Counted from the stretch's first letter, positions 32,915-44,424 are shown. The stretch: DNA of 64,000 bases from Pyrrhosoma nymphula (GCA_963573305.1 OY754327.1:182164386-182228385), one strand, 5' to 3'. Program-made: numbers and translations. Notes: generated by a model from the letters alone, not told the origin.

Positions 32915-33065
32915 AAATTATCTGGTGATGGCGATGGGGTAATGTCCTCTTATGCTTATCCTAAAGCTACGGTTTCGAGTCCCACCTGAATGGGGTATCT
33001 CATCATTCAGGGTACGGCTGCTTGTGTAGTGGAAGAGTTAATTGAAATAAAGGACCCTATAGTCC
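32915..33065 (+). mobile_element. tRNA-like head with a different SINE-like body
   Basis: GATGGCGATGGGGTAATGTC (A-box region) and GGTTTCGAGTCCCACCTG (strong B-box) are spaced as in a polymerase III promoter. The body continues to AATTGAAATAAAGGACCC (about 33040-33057). It may share its head with the 37.67 kb family. I see no second copy of the body in the window. Confidence 0.5.
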
Positions 33066-34110
33066 TAAATTAGCTTGAAAATAAAGATTTTATGATCATT
33101 ATAAAATTAAAATCTAAGGCTTGGTTTTGGGGATTTACAAAAGAAACCTGTGCTTAGCAGAAGCCGCTCAACATGAAGTTTTAATGCCTTACTCATCTTC
33201 TGCGTATTGCTATTTAAAGTTTACTGAAATTTTACAATGTACTTCTTCCATATTTGCATGAAATTCACCTGTCAAATATGACCCTAACATGCTACTTTAT
33301 CTTATATCTCATTTTGCCCTTATCTCATCTTTCATACCTTATGACTTCTTTTGATAATTTTCACTTCCAGACATGTCCACCACGTCACCTTTCGCATTTC
33401 TCTCCACCCTTCTTATTTTCTCTATCCTTCTACTTACCTGTATCTCGAAAGTATTTTCCATGCTCATTGTCTCACATTTTCATTCAGATTTTGATTCACA
33501 CAAATAACTTTGATCCTTTCTTTACAACATTTTGTAGAGACCTCATTATCAGTTGCCTCCTTTTCACTTCTGTTTCTTACGTTAACCCATATCTATCTAG
33601 ATTCCATTACAATGATTCCATTCTCTGTTGCATAAGCGTGCTAATCGCTCTGCATTTTATGAATGCCCTCCATTACTTAAAAATATTCTTAATAATGACA
33701 TTTAATTTCAACTCATGAGAATCTCGACATTTGTTTTAATAGGGTTTCAACTTTTATCCCATGCATTTCAGGCTCAATTTTCAGTGCACCCTGCAGTGAT
33801 TGAAAACGCGGTTTTTCCTGTTTTCCCAATATCTAACCTGCATTTTGAAATCACGAAGAAAAAAAACATCCCTAGACAAGGAATGTATGGTAGGATAACT
33901 TACATTATTTTTCTTGCATTAGTAATATTACTTCCCTGCTCTTTCTAAATCTGCTTAAAATATTTTAACCTTTGCAGAAGTTGTTTTTCATCCTCCCAAA
34001 CTTCATTCTATAAATACTACTATCGGTGTAAGGTTTTGCTCATTTTTATTACCCGGATGGTGCTTGAGAGATTGATTTCACATGAAGGTCCGAATAACCA
34101 CCACAGAGAC
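33066..34110. other. Pyrimidine-rich AT stretch without recognised gene
   Basis: 33270-33720 is T/C-rich, which keeps a 154-codon plus frame open (33254-33718). Its translation is Phe/Leu/Ser/His-rich and matches nothing. I take it as compositional. Confidence 0.4.
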
Positions 34111-34118
34111 TTGGAGAA

Positions 34119-34168
34119 ACGGCTGTCGCTACTTGAAAGAGTTACTGAATTCAAGTAGCGACAGCCGT
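34119..34168. repeat. Perfect 19-bp inverted repeat with 12-nt loop
   Basis: ACGGCTGTCGCTACTTGAA (34119-34137) is the exact reverse complement of 34150-34168. No target duplication or flanking arm extension is evident. It has no hammerhead-like boxes, so it is a different structure from foldbacks A-E. Confidence 0.85.
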
Positions 34169-34169
34169 A

Positions 34170-34535
34170 TATGCTAACACATTGAGTGTTTCAGCAGACA
34201 GATTGTGGATAGGTGAAATATTCCAATCTTTCAAAATGAACTGCAGTACTTATTAAGAGCCACAAAAATTTGCTTATGTTATTGTTTGGAATGGAATATT
34301 AAGGAAACAGATTTGAAAGCACTGTGCGTATTTATAAAGACATTATATTCTTAAGACAACACTGGAAGCTCTGAGCTCCTTTCGAAGGAGAAATTTAGAT
34401 TTTATGAATCGATATGCTATCAAATGCTTTTAATTCGATTAATTAAATTAGATTAATTTCCCCATCGTATTCATTTTATAATAATAATTAGGAATTGAGT
34501 TTGATGAATGTCGACTTAAATACGGTTATATAAGC
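34170..34535. other. AT-rich non-coding stretch
   Basis: No supportable feature. Confidence 0.4.
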
Positions 34536-34579
34536 TCTATAAGAATAGTAGATCGTCTGTTGAGTGGATATAAGGGCTC

Positions 34580-34905
34580 ATGATCACACTCCATTCTTTG
34601 CCGACGCCCTTAAAAGCCGCAACTGCCTCAAAATAACCTTCACCTATTCCTGAAGTCGCAAATGACCTCAATCTCGAGTACTCTTCCCGGATGAACAGCG
34701 ATATATTTGCAACTGTTTCGCCCTTGGTTTCGGACAAACGGCTTTTCAGCTTCTGGCGTATTCAAATGGGTGCAAGGATGTTGGTTGTTATTTGCCTAGC
34801 ACCCCCGAAAATATGCTATCATCGCGCTCGCCCTATAAACGGCCGCGTAATTCGAGTGAGCTTGCATGTGCCATTGCATTTTGCTGGCGGGGTCCTCGGA
34901 TGTTG
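34580..34905. promoter_or_regulatory. Candidate regulatory block
   Basis: GC-richer and CpG-containing next to AT-rich DNA, with CCCTATAAACGGCCGCG at about 34831-34847 (a TATAAA beside CpG) and TTGCATGTGCCATTGCATTT near 34862. No frame is recognised. It abuts the skewed island at 34.91-35.39 kb. Confidence 0.3.
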
Positions 34906-35395
34906 TGGGGGACTGGGGTAGGGGGTTGCTTGTAGGAGGGTGAAGTGAGGATAAAATCACGTTGACCCCAAAAGGGGAGGTTGAGGGGAGGTGTCGACAA
35001 GGGGAGGAAGGGGGGGAGTGGAGGGGGGTGAGGCGTGGTGGGAGGCGAAGAGGAGGAGGCATGGACGAGAGTTGGCGCGACGCTTTTGAGTACGGTCGAC
35101 GGACCCAGCATCTCAGTCGCCGCGACTCCGCGTGATTGCCCATTGGCGCCGTAATAAGCGGAGTCTCTCCTTCTCGAGTACACTCTGATGCGAGAGAGGA
35201 ATAAAGAAAGGGAGCGGGGACTACACACATGAGAGAGGGGAGGATTGACGGTCACCCTCCCCCCTCCCTCCATTCCTACGACACGTCCCTCCTCTTCCCC
35301 CTCCCCCCACCTGTTTCCTCCCCCCCCTTTATTCACTCACGTTCCTGTTTCCCTCCCACCTTTTGTTTTATTTTCCTAGTAACGGGTCCCCATGC
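34906..35395. other. Skewed GC island: G-rich then C-rich
   Basis: 34905-35060 is G-rich on the plus strand, 35080-35180 is balanced and CpG-containing, and 35255-35365 is C/T-rich with long C runs. The G-to-C polarity repeats what is seen at 8.2-8.8, 39.4-40.3 and 43.4-44.05 kb. Confidence 0.55.
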
Positions 35396-36220
35396 TCCGA
35401 GCCTTCTAAAGGTAACTTACCTACTTGCTCGAATGCACTGCGATGAGAGTTTATTTCATTTAGACGGAAGATTAAAAAGATGCAATGTGACATAATATTC
35501 TTTCAGCGAAGTCATGTCTCGACAGGTAATTAGATAAATGTATACGTATACATTTTTAATTTAATACATGCGGAAATATTTTGCCATAAAAACGATAATG
35601 CGAAGTACCATTAAAGTAGGTGAAGTTGAAGCCTTATAGCATGCTGGCAAGTATTTAGTCAAAACGTCTTGTGTGTTTCATATTTTCGAATACAAGTTGA
35701 GCCGAACTTATTGGGTTTTAAGTTCAAAAGTTTGTTTTGTCGTCAGCCTGTATATCTCTCTATTATACTGAGGGTACTTGCAATAATGATTTCTTGATGG
35801 TTAACTTGATGGGAGAGTTAGCTACTCTCACCGGTGGTCTTCTTTTCTTGCGATGTTTAGAAATTTTCTTCGAGTCATTATGATTCTCCAAATAATTCGT
35901 TTACTTATATTTAATTTATTCTTCTGTTTTTCTCCTGCATATTCTCCATTCTCGTTAACTGCATAGATGCTTTAAAAACTTCTTGAGGATAGTGTTTACT
36001 TTGAAAGAGACAATGGTATGTTCAAGGAAACAAATTTCGGAAAAACAAGGTGGAATGGAGGGGTATTGTATTTTCTTCTTAAAAATTAGAATTTTTAAAT
36101 TTAGGTAATTTCAGTCTTCGTTTTTGATGGATAAAAAATCATGGTAAATAAGCTCTTATGTTTTAGTTACTCGTGGAAAAATAAGGGGTGAGTAAAGCCA
36201 TCGAATGAAGAGCGTTTGGG
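35396..36220. other. AT-rich non-coding stretch
   Basis: No supportable feature. Confidence 0.4.
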
Positions 36221-36221
36221 A

Positions 36222-36365
36222 AGTAATAATAATAATTTTATTCCATCTTTAATAATACATAAGTACAGTTAATACACATATATACAATTTTAGGGGGAAT
36301 ATAGGTACCCCAGAGGATAACCTGTGTTGGGGTTTACCATCATCAATGTTCGAAGGCAGCGGCTG
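36222..36365 (-). mobile_element. Probable non-LTR retrotransposon 3' end
   Basis: On the minus strand the sequence runs through CCCCAACACAGGTTATCC and CTGGGGTACCTATATTCCCC to AAAGATGGAATAAAATTATT and an ATT repeat (36222-36240). An ordered UTR closed by AATAAA and an ATT tail suggests a LINE 3' end. No reverse transcriptase piece is visible upstream, so the family is unassigned. Confidence 0.45.
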
Positions 36366-36950
36366 GTGCTAATACATACTCACTTTTTACCTAGTAGTTG
36401 AGCAATTTTAATTTTAAATTTTCATCATAGTGTGTTCCGATGACAAGTAAAAATATAGCAGTAGTAACATATAACAAAGACAAAAGAAAATACAGATTCA
36501 AAATCAGGAAGATCACACACACAAAAAGTGCTTACTAATTTCTTGTGGTTTCATGATAAAAATTATATATCTCCAAGCGAAAATATCGTTCCAATTGGTT
36601 AATGGTACTTATTTCATCAGCCACTTAATAAAGTCCGTATGTATACAAATAAATATTGGATGACATTCATTTGGCGTATCATCAATGAAGAACGCCCTGA
36701 CAGAGGATTCCAACCACATAAGGTAGTTGAGAGTATGGCCTGCACCGAATGCCGATCTTGAAGCTGATAAATTCGCCACCCTGTTATTTAATGATGCATG
36801 GAGTGAAAATGCTAACGAAAATCAACTACTATTATAAAAAAACCTTTACTTCGTAATTTTATCCAAAAGAAAAACTATGGGAGAAAGAAAAAAACTTTTT
36901 GGTATTGTTCAATCGGGAAAGAGTTTTCAATATTTTCCTGGAAGCACGGG
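36366..36950. other. AT-rich non-coding stretch
   Basis: No supportable feature. Confidence 0.4.
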
Positions 36951-36959
36951 TATAAATTA

Positions 36960-37570
36960 GTGGCACTCAGCGGTTATTCACTCGGATGCTGGCGCTGCGG
37001 CTCGGGAGGGGTAAACATCCCTCAGCACCGCTTGCGACCGCTCCTGGAACTTCCTTTCCCATTCCGTCGCGATTCCTCGGCAAGGAATAATAATACGTCG
37101 GTGTGACACATTGGCAAGAGAACCGAATCCATTGCTTATGTGCAGGTACTTAGCGCGTACGTGACGTTTTATGCGAGAGCCGTCCTCCGTAACTGTACCC
37201 TGCGATGAATATTCCGCGCCATATGCTTTCTCATGCACCCAACCCCTCCCCACCTAACCTCCCTCCCCTCTCTCCACCCCTCCCTTTCCTCCCCCCACCC
37301 TAGGTCATCCCCTATTCAGTCTCCGAGGCAGAGATTCTTATCGGGCCAAATGAGTCACTTCGCCGCGCTATCATAAAGGCGCCGTGTCCGACCCCTCTCA
37401 CGTCAGCCCGAGTCCACCACTCCCATGAATCGGTGCCACTGGACGGCGAACGGACTAGCGGGCGCCTCTGCCCAATTAATTATTATGCCAATGGTGGAGG
37501 ACACTGTGGAGGATCAAGTGATGACCCATCATTAATTTATGCCGCTTGGACATTGAACGGGCGAAACCGC
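36960..37570. promoter_or_regulatory. GC-rich block with homeodomain-type sites, candidate enhancer
   Basis: 36970-37220 and 37320-37480 are CpG-containing, separated by a C-rich run at 37240-37300. At 37477-37550 are CCCAATTAATTATTATGCC and CATTAATTTATGCCGC, clustered TAAT/TTTATG cores such as Hox/Cdx-type factors bind. A 91-codon minus ORF (36978-37253) is open but not recognised. The mixture is what one expects of a developmental enhancer; conservation is untested. Confidence 0.35.
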
Positions 37571-37667
37571 AATATGCATGATTTTGAAAAATTTTAATGA
37601 ATATTCCTATCATTTTGAACACAATAAGGTTAGACTTTGGTTTCAATGTGATCTTAGTCTAATTGTG

Positions 37668-37866
37668 ATCGTCGGACTCGGTGGCGGCAGGGTAACGTCC
37701 TCGCCTGCCAACCCAAAGGGCGCGGGTTCGAGTCACTCCTGTGGAGGATTTTTCTCCTCCCAGGACATGGTTGTGTGTGTTACTGTTACAACACCTGGCG
37801 TAAAATGATCCTCGTTACTGTATTCAGGTTGATGAAATAAATAAATAAACTAAATAAATAAATAAT
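37668..37866 (+). mobile_element. tRNA-derived SINE with AAAT tail
   Basis: The best-preserved SINE in the window. An A-box-like GTGGCGGCAGGGTAACGTCC (37681 on) is followed by the B-box GGGTTCGAGTCAC (37724-37736). A body of about 95 nt includes GGATTTTTCTCCTCCCAGGA and ends GTATTCAGGTTGATG. The tail is (AAAT)n (37835-37866). The head is shared with the copy at 32.4 kb. Polymerase III transcription is expected for the family; mobilising LINE unknown. Confidence 0.8.
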
Positions 37867-37867
37867 G

Positions 37868-38270
37868 TTCAAGTCTCGAATATCGCTTCATCAACAGGAA
37901 TACAGTAATAATTTGTGTTATTGCTTTTTTCAAGGATAATGATTCCTTTTTTGCATTAAAACTTCCCATCTTGCTAAGAACAGCTCAAGAACAGAGTAGA
38001 CGGACATAGCTCGACTCATCAATGTTTTTCATTATCAACATGGCTGCTCAAGTTGCAACATTGTGGAATTATTTTTCACCATGAGAATGTTTTCCCGCAA
38101 TTGAGTTGTTTTTGTCGTCGGTGCTCAGGTATGATTTTAATTCATGAATGTACAAATGTTTTAAATGGGATGTACAAAACCCGAAAGTTGCCACAAAGAA
38201 GCTACGGAAGTAATGTGTTATGACTAAAAGTGATAATGATGAATACGTTCAGGAAACTCCATTTTAGAAG
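37868..38270. other. AT-rich non-coding stretch
   Basis: No supportable feature. Confidence 0.4.
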
Positions 38271-38309
38271 CTTATTACGCGGAAAAAGAAAAAAGTTTGC
38301 GTAGCTCTG

Positions 38310-38560
38310 ACGTTAAATGGGAAAACTTAAATGAGAAAACCACATAAAACTGGCGGCTGGAAATAAATGGTGCGGCACGCAAGCAACCGGCGACTTCGCG
38401 CTCCTTCTGCATCAAAACTGTCGAGAAGGGCGGAAGAAAGAGAGTGGCGTGCGGACGGCTTACCGGTGAACAATCCGAATGAGCAATACAAGTATTTGCC
38501 GTAATTAGTTTCACATCGCTGGGCCTTCCATGTAGATTTCAGTGTTGGAACAGTTTTATC
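38310..38560. promoter_or_regulatory. Candidate conserved non-coding block
   Basis: ACCACATAAAACTGGCGGCT (38339 on) contains Runx-like ACCACA and Hox/Cdx-like CATAAAA cores. CpG-containing sequence follows (38366-38465). Both minus frames are open but unrecognised. Confidence 0.28.
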
Positions 38561-38960
38561 TCCCATCTATTTGTAAAAAATCCGTCCATCAGTTGCTTCT
38601 CTGCTCTTGTTACACGATCTAAGTGACGAGAAAAATAAATTTTGCAACATCACCTGCTGAATATAAGAAAATATATATCCATGAATGTCTCAATTAATTA
38701 TGAATTCCGATGTTTAAAGTGATATTTGAATATTATTCAGGGATTTCACTTTACTAGTTGTTTTTTTTTATCATTTTCTGAACCACGTTGCTCTTCCGGA
38801 GTTTTCGTCAAAATTGACGATCTCGCAGATGTTTAGATTAGACGAACGTATCTTTTCTATTTTTATTTACTAGGCATAAGTTTTCCTTAAAGGGGTAATG
38901 ACCGTGAGTAATAGCCATCTTTTCTCTCTAATTCGGCAGACGTTGGATTGGCGTAAAGCC
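38561..38960. other. AT-rich non-coding stretch
   Basis: No supportable feature. Confidence 0.4.
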
Positions 38961-38964
38961 ATTC

Positions 38965-40560
38965 TTCCATGCAAAGATTATCACCGCATTGTCCAAAGTC
39001 CATTACCAATTCCGCATGTCTTTCGAGCGGGCGAACGCGTCTGCCGTCTTCAGTGAGAAGGCCACCGCCCCCCTTCCCCCTCCCTCCCCCCCCACGCCCT
39101 TCCATCGCTCTTCCTCGCGAAACAACTCCCTCCCTTCCCTCTTATTCTCGTCGGCGATGAAATCTGCGGAAGAGGCGACGAGGTGGTTTTTAGCAAATCC
39201 AGCTTGAAACCCTCGTGTTCCCTTCTCCACACTTATTCCCCCTCTCACTTCAATTTTGTTTCTTTTCGCGAGAAAGAACGAGGCCGCACACACATGACGA
39301 CGAACACATATACACCCCTCGCACTTTTTCTGTTCATCTCCGAACACACCACAGGCGGCAACCCTTAAAAATATATCCCCTCCCCATTGCCTTCTCCCGT
39401 CCCCTTCCCAGCTCCTTTCTTCGAGGAATGGTGTGAGATTGAGGGGGTGGGTGGGTGGGGAGGAAGAGTGAGAAGGAGAGGAGGGAATCGAGGACTATAG
39501 TGGGTAGTGGTGGTTTGTGTACGGGATCAAGACTGTGGGGGTGGGGGGGGCGACGGAGACGGAAGGGAGGGGAATGAGAGGGTATTCCCGTTTTTGGCAT
39601 CTCAGTCAGGTCCAAGACGATGGGGTAGTGTGTGTGAGGGTGGGAAGTAGAGATCGGAGGGGTGGTTGTTGGGAGATACATGGGGGGCATGGAGGGCAGA
39701 TGGAGGCGGCGGCGGTGGCGGGGGGAGGGGTTGGGGGTGGGATGGAGACGCGGGGCCGAACCGACGCAGCATCGTCCCCTGCGGCCGACTTTCTCCTCTC
39801 CGCCCCCTTCCTCTCCCACCCTCTCTCAACCCCTCCCTCTCCCTTCCACCCCACACCACCCTCCTCCTCACACCGCCTCACTCCCTCTTCACCCGACCGG
39901 GAGAAGGTTGGTCTCGGGCCCTCTGCGACGCCGTCGGTACCCGGGGAAGAAAAGGCGGGCGGTGGGCTGCGGAGGAGAAGATGAGGCCCAAGGAAGAAGG
40001 GGGTGGGGGCAGGGAGGGAGGTTTGGGTGAGTTTTGTGGGATAGCACACGGAGAGAGAGAGCGAGAGACGGACTCGGAGGAAATATACATATTGATTATC
40101 TCGGCACCCAAGCGGTCTTTCCCTCCCTCTGTCCCCCCCGCCGCCCCCCCTCGCCCCCAACCCGCTGCGGAGCCCTTCCTGTCCTGCCGCGGCTTCCTCC
40201 GCCCTTTCTTCTCTCCCTCACTCCATTCTTGCCTCACCCGCCACCCCCTCCTCCACCCCACAGCACCCAAGCCAAGCCCCCTCCCGCCCACTCAAACTTT
40301 ATTCCCGCTCCCTGCTTTCCCTCTGTCTCATCCGTCTCCATCTCCAAGCTCGCCCAACTTCAGAGCGAGCCTTCGTGCTGCGATGTGCGAAACCCTTTCG
40401 CTCATATTTTTTTTGTCCTCCCGCTCCACGACGGACTCCTGGCTTTCTTCCTTTCTTCCCTTCCTCACGTCCCCTCTCTATTTTACTCCCTCCAATTCCC
40501 GGAATCCCTGTTCATCCTCTCACTAATTGTGCTTTTCCTCGAGTTTGTTTTGCAGAGTTA
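38965..40560. other. Large skewed GC island with four or more polarity switches
   Basis: On the plus strand: C-rich 39060-39120, C/T-rich 39230-39420, G-rich 39425-39750, C-rich 39770-39895, G-rich 39935-40080, C-rich 40110-40345, then T-rich. Each switch occurs within a few tens of bases. The longest apparent ORFs of the window lie here (286 codons at 39666-40526) but are Pro/Ser/Arg/Gly low complexity and overlap on both strands. The alternating purine and pyrimidine blocks could pair with each other as imperfect long hairpins. Confidence 0.55.
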
Positions 40561-40975
40561 TTTTAGCTGTTATTTAGCGTTTAACGGTAAATTTATATAA
40601 TTTCAAAAGTCATTTCCTTGAATATGCCCCAAATCCGCTACAATTTACATTCGTTTTATATAGTCCCGTTTCATTGCGCGCTACCTGTTCCTACTTCCCT
40701 TTAGCTTCGTTCTAAACGCGTATAGTAGCCTTTTACCTCTAATAACTTTTCGACGGGGAAATATCTACATCAAAATGATGAGAAAAATTGATATAATTGC
40801 TACCGTATTTTGACAGTCTTTGATACCGTCCGTGTTGTAATACAAGGAAAAAAATCGCGCGATTAATAAACTTTATATCAAGTCACTATTAAATATAAAT
40901 ATTGGCTACCTCTAAAACTACTGGGACCAATAAAATAGCACTCAATTTTCACTCAAATGTCCCAGTTCCTTATCC
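40561..40975. other. AT-rich non-coding stretch
   Basis: No supportable feature. Confidence 0.4.
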
Positions 40976-40977
40976 TC

Positions 40978-41255
40978 TTACTTCCTATCTCGGCCATTCT
41001 CATGTTGTTGTCCCACTTCAGGTTTTGTAACCCCTTGCATCGTATAGGTATCTTTTTTCTTCAATTGCATCGCTTGGAATCGTTTCAAGCCAAGAGTGAT
41101 CATTCCCACAGTCTTGGTCTTTTTCTTTGGCTGGTAGTAACTGATCTCGCTGGCCAGCCTAGAGTATACAGAATCAAATCTCATCGTAATCATGCTTACC
41201 TTTTTATGCTCACGGATAATTTTGGCAGTATCATTGCCACTATAAAATAATTCGA
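40978..41255 (-). pseudogene. Possible RTE-type retrotransposon endonuclease fragment
   Basis: The minus frame reads FELFYSGNDTAK, then MITMRFDSVYSRL, then AMQLKKKDTYTMQGVTKPEV and GQQHENGRD before a stop. These fall in the order of the APE-type endonuclease domain of RTE elements: YYSGN, the 'RIMxxRF' strand, and '(K)KD...GDFNAKVG' followed by NxxGRD. The middle part (VYAPT strand) is not recognisable and the catalytic GDFN is changed. If correct, it is an old, dead fragment; chance resemblance is the alternative. Confidence 0.4.
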
Positions 41256-42780
41256 AGCCAAAAGCCTCTGGTTACTGTGCCAGATTTTGCATTCTTTGCT
41301 GAAATATATACATTGTATAGGTATATATTTTTGCGCTTGTTTTCGGGATTTTCCGTTCCAATTTTATATTTACAAAGCTCTCATATTTTTTCATCACCCT
41401 CCCAAAATATTTATATACGTTCTAGTGAGATAGTTTATATTCTGGAAGTCGCGTTATTCATCTTTCGGCTACTGAATAAAAAGTCCCGATTTCAAATCCA
41501 AGTAATGCTTATCCACAACTCCTGGAATTTCTTAATACGTTTGGTTTCCTTGGTACCCTATCTAACGGAAAACCCGTTAACGGAACCCAACTCTCTTGAA
41601 TGAGTGAATGTACCGTTCCTTTTAGATGATGGAATAAATGGAGATCAGTCTGAGACCAGACTGAGAAGCCTCACTAATTAATTACGCTTTCAGATCAAAG
41701 TCCGTGTCAACCCTTATCTACAACTAGTGTTATTTTATTAAAATCTAATTCCCTGTTCCTCAAATATTTAAACTCCCCATTTATCCACTTTTACCATGAT
41801 TTCTCTGTTCAAGAAAAAGTATGCTTAATTTCTCAGCTCTAAATTAGTTTGGTGCTCAAGGCCGCTGGATTTCATGCATTCGAAGTCATTGCGTCCCAAA
41901 GGATTTTATCATTGAGGACTTGTAATACCTTCATCTCTGTCGATGGGATGCAAAGATTGTTTGGGATTTTAACAAGTTATTTTCATATTGATGTGACATA
42001 ATGAAAAAACATCATCACACTCGAACGGTTTCTAGTTATTTGTGGTTATCACGGTGAAGAATATGTTGTAGGTAGCTCTTGTTTCAGAGAAGTGTAAGCG
42101 TTTTAAAAAGAATGAACTTCGGTTATTGACCTCTTCTAGTAGACTTTGTTTTATATGTATTTCTGGCATAATACTGTGAAAAATATTCATCCAATAAGAT
42201 TCAGAATTCCCTTTTGTAACGCTTTTAGGAATCCATGGTTCTCTTTAGTTATGTTGTCCCGAGAAATTGCCAGTATATTAGTGGTAGATTTGACTTAGTA
42301 GAGTAAGCCACTGACCTAGAGCAATAGCGTCCTTTTTAAACTCAAAAATATTGGAGTATGATATGTTATGTTACTTCAAATCTGACTGTATCAACTTTCT
42401 TTTACGATGTAGCGATGGAATGCACTCATAAAACAACAAAAAACAAAATGAAATAGTTAAAGAAAAAGGAGACATGGAATGTGTATGGTGGTATGTCCTT
42501 GGGTGAAGTCTGCGACAATTCTAGATTACGGGTGATTTTATCTTTTATCCCAAGGAGTTGTTGGAGTTTTAGTTGAAGATATCATCCAAAAAACCTCTTT
42601 TTCTTGCTATCTATTTTTCCCAGCTAAATTATGACGCTCTTTTATATGAAGTTAGTGTGATGGAGCACTAATGGTGTTATTACTTAATATGTTTATGCAA
42701 TAACTTTCATGTTTATGTATCTTATTTTACCAGGTGTTAGACCGTAGGAGGTAGTCTTGTGGCACCAATCTCGCCCCGAC
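41256..42780. other. AT-rich non-coding stretch
   Basis: A small 7-bp-stem hairpin (CAGTCTG/CAGACTG) lies near 41647-41665. Nothing else supportable. Confidence 0.4.
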
Positions 42781-43340
42781 TTGGACAACTTTTTATGATT
42801 TTATTGGAGTCGCAGGATTCCGTGCCGCACGAGTCATCGATACAGTGCGGATCGTCTCGGTGGTCGCTGGAGCAGGAATGACGTATGAGGAGCTGAGTGG
42901 GGGGAGGGAGAGGGGTATACAGAAAGACGATTAGGGGAATGTGGATATTCTACCTTACTTATATATGGATGGCTGAAGAAAACATGCGAAAGATTTTCAC
43001 CTATTTTAAGTACCAATACCTCGCGGTGCAAATTCCCCTTGAAGACTCCAGTCTCAGACGGACGGGCAAAACGTGTCCCTTAGCGCAAGGTTTATGTCGC
43101 TTTTTTCGTCGCTGATGCCATCCTAAAATACTTTAATCAGCAAAAGTTCGTCTTCTACGTTTTTAAAACGATTGTGGCCTATTAATTCTCGTGTTATTCC
43201 TCACGGATGTATGTTTAGCGTGACATTGATGTTTAAGTAACACCATTTGAAGAGGGTTTTCTTGGAAGAAGTCTGTTTCGCACACCCCGATAAATACTAT
43301 TTATTATTTAAATCACTGAAGGGGCCAGATTTCTCGCTGG
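42781..43340. other. Mixed non-coding stretch
   Basis: 42815-42890 is GC-richer with CpG; no frame is recognised. Confidence 0.35.
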
Positions 43341-43344
43341 TCCG

Positions 43345-44110
43345 GGCCGTCCCCGTGGTCGCCGAAGGGGAGAAGGAGGAGGAGGAGGAAGGGGTGGAGG
43401 GGAGAGGTGGAGTGTAGGGGGGGGGGCGACGTGGAGGGATGAGACAGATGGTTTGCGTCGGGAGGAAGGCGTGAATTCGGGAATTAAAGGGGGAGTGTGT
43501 GCGCCTGTGTGCGTGGTGGAGGGTGTCGGGAGCCGTGAGAGCGAGGAGACGGAGATATCGGGCTGGAAGGGGGGAGTAGAGGGGGTCGGGGGTGGAGAGT
43601 CTAGAAGGAGGGGGAGGTTTGCGGTGGGTGGGTGGGTTTACGGGCTCGGAAGATAGGGGTCTTTGGGCGCTCGGGAGGAGTGCGGCTTCGAAGGAGTCTG
43701 GGGTGGGTGGGGGTGGAGAGGCGAGGGGCCGGGAAGGGTTTTGGCAATTTGGAATGGATGCATGTGGGGAAGGAGGGCAGGAGAGCTAGGATAATTATTT
43801 GTGGCTGGATAATTACGGCATCACGCACGTATAACCGAGTTCCTCTCCCTCCTTGTCTCGCTCTCCGTGGAGTTTGGCCCACTGCCTCCTCCTCTCAAGA
43901 CCCCTCCTCCACCACCACCGCCTCCCTCCCCCCTTCTAACTCTCCTCCCCCCCGCCACCCACCACGTGGTCCCTCCCCCAGTGGCGCCCCCACCTCGTCT
44001 TATTCTCGCGACACACCTCGCCCCTCCCCCCCGTGGGCTCGCGCGACCCTCGTCTTCCTCGCCGCAGCCGCGATGCCATTAGACTCGCTCTGCGTAGTTT
44101 TCCTATTCTT
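43345..44110. other. Skewed GC island: G-rich then C-rich
   Basis: 43375-43795 is strongly G-rich on the plus strand (GGAGGAGGAGGAGG and GGGGGGG runs). The polarity flips near 43800-43840, and 43840-44045 is C-rich. CpG-containing DNA follows (44040-44100). It is the clearest bipartite example in the window. No coding exon is recognised. Confidence 0.6.
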
Positions 44111-44365
44111 TGCTTGCGCACCCCCAAACCGTTTGGTAAGATGGGAAATCCGGATCCAGAACAGAAATATTTAAACCGCGAAGTGTACGAAATAACAGAG
44201 GAAAGCCGCGAATTTTGTAAAAACCCCCTCGAGCGTGCAGAACCCGTGAGTTAACAGTCATAAATTCTGGTTTGGGAGACGCTATAGACCCAAAGGTTGA
44301 ACACGAGGCTAAAGTCATAAGAAAAATTTATATCTCGAGAGTTTTACGTACACACGGCGGATACC

Positions 44366-44421
44366 CCCACACTGCATCTGTCGGGGGGTTTCAACCCCCT
44401 CTTCACACTGCATCTGTTAAT
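44366..44421. repeat. 14-bp direct repeat flanking a G/C hairpin
   Basis: CACACTGCATCTGT occurs twice, about 38 bp apart (about 44368 and 44406). Between the copies GGGGGTT...AACCCCC forms a 7-bp stem. It may be a footprint or small insertion; no family assigned. Confidence 0.5.
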
Positions 44422-44424
44422 CAA

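Noticed and set aside
33254..33718. 154-codon ORF in AT-rich DNA
   Set aside because: The plus strand is T/C-rich, which removes TAA/TAG/TGA; the Phe/Leu/Ser/His-rich product has no motif.
39666..40526. 286-codon plus-strand ORF
   Set aside because: Low-complexity Gly/Arg then Pro/Ser sequence that follows the skew blocks; equally long ORFs overlap on the other strand; no domain recognised.
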